A stretch of DNA of 64,000 nucleotides from Branchiostoma floridae (Eukaryota; Chordata; Leptocardii; Amphioxiformes; Branchiostomatidae). Where the stretch lies: positions 5,987,372 through 6,051,371 of the forward strand of contig NC_049991.1 in NCBI RefSeq assembly GCF_000003815.2, read 5' to 3'. A program made the position numbers and the translations under genes. Shown here piece by piece: positions 12,093 to 22,233 of the stretch. The first letter of the stretch is position 1. The number at the start of each line of letters is the position of its first letter. The notes under the pieces were generated by a model. It was given only the letters and a program-made list of their open reading frames with translations, searched no databases and was not told where the DNA came from.

Positions 12093-12456
12093 CAGGGTTG
12101 TAGCCAGCCTGAAATCATTTTCAGTCCCCTCGATTTTGAATGGGAATCCTATTGAGCACCGAAGGCATGGCATGGTGTTGCGCGTCATTTCTAGGGGGTC
12201 TGGGTCCCAGAAAATGTTGAAACCTAGACCCTCTGAAACACTATTTCCTGCATTTTGAGGTGCAAATTTTGCTTGTAGACTAAGCTGTTCAATGTCATCT
12301 GTTTTGGTGAGGAAGAACACATGGGTTTCAGTTTTTTTATATCTTTACATATCCATTTTTGTCTGTCCCAGGGGACGGAATGGGGAAAACTTTTTTCAGT
12401 CCCCAGCTGCAAAATTCCTTCAAAGGACTGAAGGACAGGTGCTGGCTACAACCCTG
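12093..12456. mobile_element. hAT-like MITE
   Basis: 364 bp. The ends are perfect 16-bp inverted repeats, CAGGGTTGTAGCCAGC and its complement. Perfect 8-bp direct repeats GGTTGGCA flank it at 12085-12092 and 12457-12464. An 8-bp target duplication with CAGGG-type termini is the hAT signature. There is no coding capacity. It is nested within the foldback element. Confidence 0.9.
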
Positions 12457-12464
12457 GGTTGGCA

Positions 12465-12837
12465 TGCCTGTGTGTATCTGTAAAGGAAAACGTGGTGTCT
12501 TCTGTCTTACCATTAAAATATTGATGATATATGCAAAAGAGAGAGGCATCCAAGTCTACAACGTCATTTTCGTCAATTTCAATACCCATATACATGCAGT
12601 TGATTGATAGTCACAAACACTGCAATGAAATAAATACATAACGTTATATAAAGCAGTTATCGTCAGGCTTATTTGTCTTGCTTTATAAGCCTTTATTTAG
12701 AAAAAAACGTAGTTATACTTATATCATTTGGAAACTGCATTTTTTTTGTTTATAACAATAAACTTAATGTGTGATATAAGCCCTTTTTTGGGGGCGACAT
12801 CTCTAGAGAGGGACGACCTACGTAGTATCTGATGTAT
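12465..12837. other. Foldback element interior, right part
   Basis: AT-rich sequence with no recognisable gene between the hAT-like MITE and the right minisatellite arm. Confidence 0.45.
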
Positions 12838-15800
12838 TCTCAAGGATTCTCCTGGTTTCTCTTGGTTTCTCCAGTATTCTCCTAGTTTCTCCTTGTTTCT
12901 CTTGGTTTCTCTTGTATTCTCCTGGTTTCTCTTGGATTCTCCTTGTTTCTCATTGTTTCTCTTGATTTTTACTATATTCTACTGGTTTCTCCTGGATTCT
13001 CCTTGTTTCTCCTGTTTTCTCCTAGATTATCAAAGTTTCTCCTGTATTCTCTTGGATTCTCCAGTATTCTCCTAGTTTCTCCTTGTTTCTATTGTCTTCT
13101 TCTGTATTCTCCTGTGTTTCTCCTGAGATTCTACTATATCTCCTGNNNNNNNNNNNNNNNNNNNNNNNNNNNNNNNNNNNNNNNNNNNNNNNNNNNNNNN
13201 NNNNNNNNNNNNNNNNNNNNNNNNNNNNNNNNNNNNNNNNNNNNNGATTTTCGGGTTTCTCCTGGTTTCTCCTAGTTTCTCCTAGTTTCTCCTAGTTTTT
13301 CCTGTATTCTCCTGTATTCTCCTAGATTCTCCGGGTTTCTCCGGGTTTCTCCTAGTTTCTCCTGTATTCTCCTGGATTCTCCAGGTTTCTCCTAGTTTCT
13401 CCGGGTTTCTCCTCGTTTCTCCTGGATTCTCCTGGATTCTCCTAGATTCTCCTGGTTTCTCCTAGTTTCTCCCAGTTTCTCCTGTATTCTCCTAGATTCT
13501 CCGGGTTTCTCCTGGTTTCTCCTAGTTTCTCCTAGTTTCTCCTGTATTCTCCTAGATTCTCCGGGTTTCTCCGGGTTTCTCCTAGTTTCTCCTGTATTCT
13601 CCTGGATTCTCCAGGTTTCTCCTAGTTTCTCCGGGTTTCTCTTGGTTTCTCCTGGATTCTCCTGGATTCTCCTAGATACTCCTGGTTTCTCCTAGTTTCT
13701 CCCAGTTTCTCCGAGATTCTCCTAGATTCTCCGGGTTTCTCCTGGTTTCTCCTAGTTTCTCCTGGATTCTCCAGGATTCTCCTAGATTCTCCAGGATTCT
13801 CCTCGTTTCTCCTGGATTCTCCTGGATTCTCCTAGATTCTCCGGGATTCTCCTGGATTCTCCTCGTTTCTCCTGGATTCTCCTAGGTTTTCCTGGATTCT
13901 CCTGGATTCTCCTAGATTCTCCGGGTTTCTCCTAGTTTCTCCGGGATTCTCCTAGATTCTCCTGGATTCTCCTGGATTCTCCAGGTTTCTCCTAGATTCT
14001 CCGGGATTCTCCTGGATTCTCCTAGATTCTCCTGGTTTCTCCGGGTTTCTCCTGGATTCTCCTAGATTCTCCTGGATTCTCCTGGATTCTCCTAGTTTCT
14101 CCTGGATTCTCCTAGATTCTCCGGGATTCTCCTGGATTCTCCTAGTTTCTCCTGGATTCTCCTGGATTCTCCTAGATTCTCCTGGATTCTCCTGGTTTCT
14201 CCTGGATTCTCCTGGATTCTCCTGGATTCTCCTGTATTCTCCTGGATTCTCCTAGATTCTCCGGGTTTCTCCTGGATTCTCCTCGTTTCTCCTGGTTTCT
14301 CCTAGTTTTTCCTGGATTCTCCAGAATTCTCTTAGATTCTCCGGGTTTCTCCTAGTTTCTCCGGGTTTCTCCTAGTTTCTCCTGTATTCTCCTGTATTCT
14401 CCAGGTTTCTCCTAGTTTCTCCGGGTTTCTCCTGGATTCTCCTGGATTCTCCTAGATTCTCCTGCTTTCTCCGGGTTTCTCTTAGTTTTTCCTGTATTCT
14501 CCTAGATTCTCCTGGTTTCTCCTAGTTTCTCCGGGTTTCTCCTCGTTTCTCCTGTATTCTCCTGTATTCTCCGGGTTTCTCCCGGTTTCTCCTATTTTTT
14601 CCTGGATTCTCCTGGATTCTCCGGGTTTCTCCGGGTTTCTCCGGGTTTCTCTTGGTTTCTCCTGGATTCTCCTGGATTCTCCTAGATTCTCCTGGTTTCT
14701 CCCAGTTTCTCCTGTATTCTCCTAGATTCTCCGGGTTTCTCCTGGTTTCTCCTAGTTTCTCCTGTATTCTCCTGGTTTCTCCTAGTTTCTCCGGGTTTCT
14801 CCTCGTTTATCCTGTATTCTCCTGGATTCTCCGGGTTTCTCCTGGATTCTCCTCGTTTCTCCTGGTTTCTCCTGGTTTCTCCTAGTTTCTCCTGGATTCT
14901 CCTGGATTCTCTTAGATTCTCCGGGTTTCTCCTAGTTTCTCCTGTATTCTCCTGGATTCTCCAGGATTCTCCTAGTTTCTCCTGGTTTCTCCTGGATTCT
15001 CCTAGATTCTCCTGCATTCTCCTGGATTCTCCTAGTTTCTCCTGTATTCTCCTAGATTCTCCTGGATTCTCCTGGATTCTCCTAGTTTCTCCTGGATTCT
15101 CCTGGATTCTCCTAGTTTCTCCTGGATTCTCCTGGATTCTCCTGGATTCTCCTGGATTCTCCTAGATTCTCCTGGATTCTCCTGGATTCTCCTAGATTCT
15201 CCTAGATTCTCCTAGTTTCTCCTGGATTCTCCTGGATTCTCCTGGATTCTCCTGGATTCTCCTGGATTCTCCTAGATTCTCCTGGATTCTCCTGGATTCT
15301 CCTGGATTCTCCTGGATTCTCCTGGATTCTCCTGGTTTCTCCTGGATTCTCCTGGATTCTCCTGGATTCTCCTGGATTCTCCTGTTTTCTCCTAGATTCT
15401 CCTGGATTCTCCTGGATTCTCCTAGATTCTCCGGGATTCTCCGGGATTCTCCTAGATTCTCCTGGATTCTTCTGGATTCTCCAGGTTTCTCCGGGATTCT
15501 CCGGGATTCTCCTGGATTCTCCTGGATTCTCCTAGATTCTCCTGGATTCTCCTAGATTCTCCCAGTTTCTCCTGGATTCTCCTAGATTCTCCGGGATTCT
15601 CCTAGATTCTCCGGGATTCTCCTAGGATCTCCTGGATTCTCCTAGATTCTCCGGGATTCTCCTAGATTCTCCTGAATTCTCCTGGATTCTCCTGGATTCT
15701 CCTAGATTCTCCTGGGATTCTCCTGGGATTCTCCCTAGTAGGGTACACAGCGAGTGCTCGTTTCTCCTGTATTCTCCTGGATTCTCCGGGTTTCTCCCGG

Positions 15801-16060
15801 TTTCTCCTATTTTTTCCTGGATTCTCCTGGATTCTCCTAGATTCTCCGGGTTTCTCCTGGTTTCTCCTAGTTTCTCCTGTATTCTCCTGGATTCTCCAGG
15901 TTTCTCCTAGTTTCTCCGGGTTTCTCCTGGATTCTCCTAGATTCTCCTGGTTTCTCCTGGTTTCTCCTAGTTTCTTCTGTATTCTCCTGTATTCCCCTAG
16001 ATTCTCCTGGTTTCTCCTGTATTCTCTTAGATTCTCCTGGTTTGTCCAGGTTTCTCCGGG
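12838..16060 (-). repeat. Right 10-bp minisatellite array
   Basis: Same 10-bp unit as 3307-8515 but in reverse complement (CCTGGATTCT register). It becomes very homogeneous between about 15050 and 15400. One non-repeat insert of about 25 bases (around 15736-15760) and a 100-base N gap (13146-13245) interrupt it. Confidence 0.97.
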
Positions 16061-16172
16061 ATTCTATTGGTCTTCTTGATGCATTCATGTTATTTGCATG
16101 CATCTCTTTAATATTCTCGGGACAACTTAGTAACATTTACATGCTCGGGACAACTTAAATGATCCCTTTACC
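16054..16172 (-). repeat. Right terminal inverted repeat of foldback element
   Basis: Reverse complement of 3195-3309 with about three differences. It is followed directly by the 8-bp repeat ACCTTTTG at 16173-16180. Confidence 0.88.
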
Positions 16173-16409
16173 ACCTTTTGACCTATATATCCCACACTCC
16201 TTCACGCAGACTATTCCAAAATTGTCGAGGGGTGTTTGAGTCTGTAAAGAGCTCTGATGTAAGCAACATGTAAAACGGTTCGGCGAATGTTGTACAATGT
16301 ATAACTGTAGATAATGATAATTACAACATAATGTTGAGTATCAACCCTGATACATTTCAGATTTACATTGCGAAACTAAATTTAACTGAAAAAGAAGAAA
16401 CAAAGATGA

Positions 16410-16850
16410 GGCCATGTTGATTTGAGTATATGAATGACATTCCCGGGGAATCAAAAACTGATGCGAGCGTGCGACTGAAAAAAAAATTAAACTAAATTTG
16501 ACCTCCCCCCCCCAAAAAAAAATTGCCTTCATTATGAAATCTAAGTGGTTAGGAAGGTTGAACACTGAACACAAGTCACAGAATATATAGTATGCGAACA
16601 ATATATTCTTCATTTTTGTTCTTTTATATCGTCTTAAAGTTTGGCTTTGAAAAGTCAGTTTACTTTTTCCGATATTTACTTTTGCAATTCACGGCATAAA
16701 TTTGTTTATTTTGGAGCTGCTTTGTAACTTACGATTTGGAGTATGGTTGAAAAGGTTTATTTTTTTCAATTTTGACAATGGGCAAAAATTGACGCGCGCG
16801 GATGTCATCCAGGCGTCCATATAATCAAATCAAAGTGGCCTTTGCATTCT
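16410..16850. mobile_element. Inverted-repeat element, GGATGACATCC family
   Basis: The right side carries GCGCGCGGATGTCATCC followed by AAAGTGGCC. The interior (GATGCGAGCGTGCG, GGTTAGGAAGGTTGAA, GGCATAAATTTG, GGAGTATGGTTG) is collinear with a related copy at 34795-35110. The termini are degenerate, so the ends are approximate. Confidence 0.55.
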
Positions 16851-18170
16851 AACCCATCTTTTTCAGTGCCATATAACCACAAACAGAACTTTTTTTTTTT
16901 CTTTTGGCTATGCCTTACCACTCACTGCCATCTGCGCTTTTGTCATTGTGCTGACCTCCGGTAGGAGTGAAATAAAATTGTGAAATGAAAACGAGCAGAT
17001 AAACTTCAGCTCTTTTTCACAGATATTTTGTAGATTGTACTCTTGAATTTAGACTATTCAGTTCTTGAAGCTTTTAGCTTAAAATATTGCGCCCTGCTAT
17101 GAATTCTTTAGGCACCGTGTTCGGAACCACCTTGGGTCCTTAACACCAAGGAAGACAGGATGCTGTACAGGGTGCTGTACATAGCCCGACCACGAATTCG
17201 TCTTTCGGAAAGGATGTAAAACGGGGGTCCCGTATTCGAAGAGGTGCATCGAGTACGTACAATCAGCCTCATTACTAAAAATAGGGGGGGGGGGGTACCT
17301 ACTGACATGCAAATAACACACCGAATGTATCATTATCCATACCCCGTAGGCTTAAAACTGTGTTCTGATATTTTAAAGTTTCAAACAAAACGGGAAATGG
17401 CCTATCCGAACAAAGCTGACTAATATGTCAGTAACTTAGGTCAGGTTTCTTGATATGCGTTGTTATATTAAGTTCAGCCGGCCAAAGGATCGCCTCCCAT
17501 GCTTAAACAATGTAGAAGGGCCGGTGATCCTTAATCGCCCCCCCCCCCTGTGTCATAACTAACCATAAACGTATCACAACGAACGTACAAATTCACTGAA
17601 CGCCTTCTTTAAGAACGACCACCCGAATGGGGCAGATTCGTCCATATAATGAGATGGACCCCATACGGAACTTGGTCTTGTGTCATGAAAAGCATTCGCG
17701 CAAATTTTGAGACTACACAAACTTAACTTAAGGAACAGGTTAGGTCTAACCTTTACCATTCAAAAAGAAACTTGTTTGTTTTGTTCACCCGTTTATTTGG
17801 CGTAGGGACAGATCTGAGTTCTTCGGTGCTGCAGATGGATACATGATAAAACTGGAGTCAAATGTACGATTTATTTGATAGATCTAGCCTTTCTCGTTAT
17901 GTCAGCAGATTAACCCCGTTTTCTTTGCAGGAGTATAATTATAAAGTATAACAGATTTACTCACCCATTCGATGGGCTTTGCAGTGGTATGCAACTTTTA
18001 CATGAGAACTACCCCAAACTGAAAACAATATATATAGCTCAGCATGACAAGGGTTAAATATTTCAATCTTGTACATGAATACTCTAGTATAAACAGGCTC
18101 AGCCGGACAATGGTTAAGATTGAAATTTGGGGAAGTATTTAACGAGGTTCCGAATAAGTATTTCTTTAAT
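16851..18170. other. Intergenic stretch
   Basis: AT-rich with G and C homopolymer runs near 17284 and 17540. No coding region or defined repeat was recognised. Confidence 0.4.
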
Positions 18171-18171
18171 T

Positions 18172-18425
18172 AATAGGTCACACTGAATTAATTTCATTTT
18201 TATATCCGCGCGTGCATCAATTTTTACCTGTTCAAAAAAAAAAAAAATGACGACGCCCGTATAATACAGTCTTACTAGAGGAGAACATAACACAAACCGT
18301 TAAGCCTGGGAATAAATTGACTAGATGCTAAGCGATATTTTTTTGTTGTTGCTGTTTTTCTTCTTATTCGATTTTTTTTTGTCTCCGGCGGATGCCATCC
18401 ATGGAGTATAATTAGTGTGGCTTTA
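18172..18425. mobile_element. Inverted-repeat element, GGATGACATCC family
   Basis: The left end reads AGGTCACACTGAATTAA followed by CCGCGCGTGC; the right end reads GGCGGATGCCATCCATGG followed by TTAGTGTGGCTTTA. The two halves are imperfect inverted repeats. The TTA at its right edge serves as the target duplication of the adjoining MITE. Confidence 0.6.
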
Positions 18426-18675
18426 AGGTGCACTCTCATAGCACTTGCGTCAAGCTTGCGTCACTGCGGGGCTCGTTCACTGCGTGACTATTTTGTTATT
18501 TTCTCCGATTCTTTATAACTCAGATATTGCATAATACGTAATTTAAGCATGGCTTAGAACAAGACAAAATACGAAAAAGGTTCGAAAAATCCGTTCTTTA
18601 TCTCTGAAATTCGTTGAATATATTTCGAATCCCGCAGTGACGCAAGTTTGACGCAAGTGCAGTGAGAGTGCACCT
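18426..18675. mobile_element. Harbinger-like MITE, 250 bp
   Basis: TTA at 18423-18425 and 18676-18678 flank inverted ends beginning AGGTGCACTCTCA. The inverted match continues as GCACTTGCGTCAAGCTTGCG for roughly 43 bp. A three-base TTA duplication fits PIF/Harbinger. It shares the internal phrase TATCTCTGAAATTC with the larger MITE at 9222-10249. Confidence 0.88.
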
Positions 18676-18904
18676 TTATATTAGGCCCCAATGAAGAACC
18701 TGTTCTACACTGTAGAGTGTAGACAATTACGTTTAACCACCATGTTTATGTAAAGGATATGAAATTGAAAAATTCCCGCTCAAAATGAAGTTGTTTGATC
18801 TTTATGCCATGCATATTTTACGTGCACGGCTTCGGTCTAAGTTATTTTTTATGCATTAATTCATTAATGGTTATGGCGTTTAGTCTCTATATGCCCCCCT
18901 CCCC

Positions 18905-18906
18905 CC

Positions 18907-18943
<37 letters not shown>

Positions 18944-19145
18944 GTGTTTATATGTGTGTACGCGTGTGTGTTTGTGTGCGTGTGTTTGTATGTGTTGTGT
19001 GTGTGTGTGTGTGTGTGTTTGTGCGTGTGTGTGTGTGTGTCTGTGTTTGTATGTGTGTACGCGTGCGTGTTTGTGTGCGTGTGTGTGTTTGCGTTTGTAT
19101 ATGTGTTGTGTGTGTGTGTGTTTGTGTGTGCATTTGTGTCTGTGT
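18905..19145. repeat. TG microsatellite
   Basis: About 240 bases of imperfect (TG)n with CG interruptions. Open frames across it are repeat artefacts. Confidence 0.95.
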
Positions 19146-19539
19146 TATCAAGAATCAGTGGGAGAGACAAAAAAGGAGTAAAAATGAAGTTATAGGACCC
19201 TCGTGAACATAGGTATTTCTTTTAAACCAAAAAAAGGCGGGTATGTAAAAAGTGAGAAAAAAAGTTACAAATGTACAAATACGTCTACCACGCGATATAT
19301 TTTCCCACTGTTCGTATTTTCTCGTCATTTTTACCATCTCCAAAGTAAAAAAAAAAAGTATTTTTTCCTTCTGTTGTTTAAAAAATCAGGCAAAAATCAA
19401 TGAATGCACTAGCTGATGTTGTTATCCATAAAATGTACTTTACCACAGAAAAGTGGATACAGAGCCGTCTAATTTGACAAACCACTTCCTTTGCAGCTGC
19501 TAAGGTTGCGATGAATGTCCTTTGATATGGTGCGGGCAT
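19146..19539. other. AT-rich intergenic stretch
   Basis: Poly-A and poly-T runs only; no gene or defined element recognised. Confidence 0.4.
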
Positions 19540-19970
19540 ACTGACGGGATTTTGCTGATGCCGGCCGTGCGCACATGATTTTCGCCTGTTATCCAAAGAA
19601 AAACGAAAAATGTGCCTTTATGTTACACAATATCATCCCTGGTCAATCAGAATTTCATGCTTGCCAGAGGATTCGCTCTCTAGGGTAAGGATGGTCAAGG
19701 CATGGAGCCACAGAGAACTTGTTCCGACTACAAAAAAGAATGGCAATATATACATGATTGAACTGGCGACGATTGTCTCTTACAGTCTTAATGGAGGTGA
19801 ACATAAGACAAACCAAACCTGACAAATTTAAACAAGGGTCTGGATGTTTAATTAGTCCTCACAGTGGTATAGCAGCATTTCTTTGCTGGATATTTTCTTT
19901 TGCCTTAGTTTGGGAGTCTCCAGAGGATGTCATCCATAAAATTAAGCCAGTGTGGCCTAAAGAAACAGCT
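19540..19970. mobile_element. Dispersed repeat related to GGATGACATCC family
   Basis: The right end GAGGATGTCATCCATAAAAT then CCAGTGTGGCCTAAA matches other family ends. Internal phrases recur elsewhere: GAGGTGAACATAAGACAAAC, in reverse complement near 44420-44440, and CCCTGGTCAATCAGA with the following 40 bases at 62541. Confidence 0.6.
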
Positions 19971-21755
19971 TTCCACTGACAACATTAGTGGCATAGCCCG
20001 CCGTAGGGACGTCACGTCTGTAGCGTTGCCATGACTACGGATTTAATGAGAAGGGTGCGGCACGTCACGAATTCGAAGGACAGACCAGAAACAGGGAAGG
20101 TGTAGCGACGACAACTCTCCTTTTTCATGACCCGCGGGACGACTACGATGCCGCAATGAGAACAAACAACCACCGCCGCCTGATCCACCGGTAAGTTTTC
20201 TTTTTTTATGTGCAAGAGTCTACATGGGGGTCCTTAAAATAATTTGCGATGTATTCAGAAGAAGCCCGTACCGTATAAATAAAGAGGCGAATAAAAACAG
20301 TCTCCTGGCTCCCGAGATGCGAACTAGGGCCCTCCAGCTCATTTACCGAACACCGCTATTAAAGCCAAAAGATCCGGACCATGCAGTTGGAATGGTCAGT
20401 CGGTGGCACTTAAACCCCACTGTTATGCTTCACCCCTTTTTTTCAGTTTTTTCCTCAAATATCCGAGTTAGAAATCCCAGTTCGGCAAATTGTAAAGTCT
20501 AATGGAGATAAACAATAAACAAACAAACAAACATTGTTGCCATTATACTAACCCAACAACATAACCGCTAGGCCAAAAGGTCCGGACCAGTTGGACTTGA
20601 TGTCCACAGTCTGTTACAAGTATCGCCCTAAAATAAAATTATGTATAAGGTGGCCAACTTGATGTTTGCAAGTTACGTTAATAAGATTATTTTTCATATG
20701 ATTTACGAGAAGTCAAAATAGGCCACCTACGAAAATGGCTATTCAGGCCATCATTGGATACATTAATGATTATGTGTTTTACTTTATCTTTGCCAATAAC
20801 GAACACTTTCCTCTGTACCGGTATCCTATGTATCCTTGAGGTTACAATTTGTAATGTAAATATGAAATACACAAAGCTTTAATTGAAGGTCATTAGTAGA
20901 GTTGTATGCCTTAAGAAATACATGTGTAGGAGGAACAGGTACCAGAAAAATAAGGAACTAGGTCCGGACCTGTACCTTAACCTGTTAACAATTATCTGTA
21001 AGTTATATATGTACAATTCAAGTAGTAAATTAGTCCTTCTTAACAATAAATTGTCATACTTTTAAGAAGCCATATTCTAGTCACAAACCAATCAACTGTA
21101 CGTTGTCTAGGTTTTTAACCATTGCCATCTATGATCCAGGGTTTACTTATATGTAGCCTTAAAAGTTGTGTCTGTAAATGCTTTATTTTGTATAGGTACA
21201 GATACAGATACACTGCTAATTAAGCTAGGTCCGGACTTGTACGTGCAGTGCAGGTACGGGTACGGGTTTTAGGTACACAGCACAAGTCATTAGACAATCT
21301 GTTTTTAAGATACGTCAGGGTAGAAACTAATTTTTGTATCAATGCTACTCTTAGCGACTGCTGGCCATTTTCTGGGCTGTTCCTGTTGAGGTGCAGCACC
21401 CCTGCCGCACAGGGCCGTGGTGGACGGAAGGGGCGACCTCCGTAGCCGGTAAGAGCCACTTCTTAGGCCTACGTCACATTTCCAAACCGCGGCCCGGCCG
21501 GGCAAATTTCGGGAAGGATGATAAAAGACACCAAACTACACAAGACGTGAAGAGAGTCGCTAGCATTATTTATGTGTATTTTTACGTACTAAACGTTTCA
21601 AACAAATTTAACAGCCTGGTCGGGTCCCTGTTTGCAAATTTGACGTAGGCCATGTTATACTTTCTACTTTGACAATATACCTCTAGTTGCTAGATTTAAA
21701 TGGGCCTATAAGTCAGTCTTCTAGGTACCCTCTAGTATTATCCGCCTATATTACG
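19971..21755. other. Intergenic stretch without recognised genes
   Basis: Only short open frames with no domains. It contains a (CAAA)n tract near 20515 and a repeated phrase AGGTCCGGAC near 20960 and 21230. No RNA gene was seen. Confidence 0.4.
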
Positions 21756-21759
21756 CTAG

Positions 21760-21977
21760 TTCACCCTTATTCGCGGGGTAACCTATCTCCGTGGGGTTTT
21801 TTTTTTTAATTTTTTTAACAGGATATTTACTAGTTTACGGATACGTCGACAGACGTTCGTTTAAACTACAAATTTTGAAATTATTGCAATTAGAAATAAC
21901 CGTTTGTTGACTCTTTATCCCTAAATACTTTGGTTTTAAAAACAACGGATATAGGTTACATCACGGACAAAAGTGAG
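21760..21977. mobile_element. MITE, GTAACCTATATCCGT family, copy 1
   Basis: The left end TTCACCCTTATTCGCGGGG then TAACCTATCTCCGT is inverted at the right as ACGGATATAGGTTAC then GGACAAAAGTGAG. A related element with the same ends lies at 31050-31258, with an unrelated middle. Confidence 0.75.
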
Positions 21978-22233
21978 TTGATAGGCGGATCAAAGGGCTT
22001 GATAGTACGTGAAGGCCCGTTGAAGTCTCGTAGGCATACTGTAAAGTGGGAAATGTTTGTAGTAGGGAGAAAATGGTGTACAAATGATTTCGGGTAAGGT
22101 AGCAGAACACAGTTTTCGGCCTATAGTGATTTTTATAGTTAAGGGCCATAGGGTGACTATGCCGCATTAAAAATTACAGTAGGGTGCACTATAGGCGAAT
22201 GCTTATGGATGAGTTTAGGGTACATGCCACAAA

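Larger units (their letters stand above)
3195..16172. mobile_element. Foldback-like giant inverted-repeat element, about 13 kb
   Basis: The left end reads GGTAAAGGGATCATTTAAG at 3195; the right end is its reverse complement, ending at 16172. The inverted match runs about 115 bp with about three differences before both arms enter tandem arrays of a 10-bp unit in opposite orientation. Immediately outside lie identical 8-mers, ACCTTTTG at 3187-3194 and 16173-16180, as expected of a target-site duplication. Drosophila Foldback elements also have inverted termini built from short tandem units and make 9-bp duplications, so the architecture is comparable; the superfamily is not established. No transposase frame was found in the 4.3-kb middle, so this copy is presumably non-autonomous. 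Four sequence gaps lie inside, so the true length is unknown. Confidence 0.8.

Noticed and set aside
11845-12320. Pro/Ser/Leu-rich minus-strand frames
   Set aside because: They cross the GA/TG microsatellite and the hAT-like MITE.
12893-16136. Open frames in the right minisatellite arm, both strands
   Set aside because: Same repeat artefact as the left arm.
18795-19206. Cys/Val-rich and Thr/His-rich frames
   Set aside because: Translation of a TG microsatellite.
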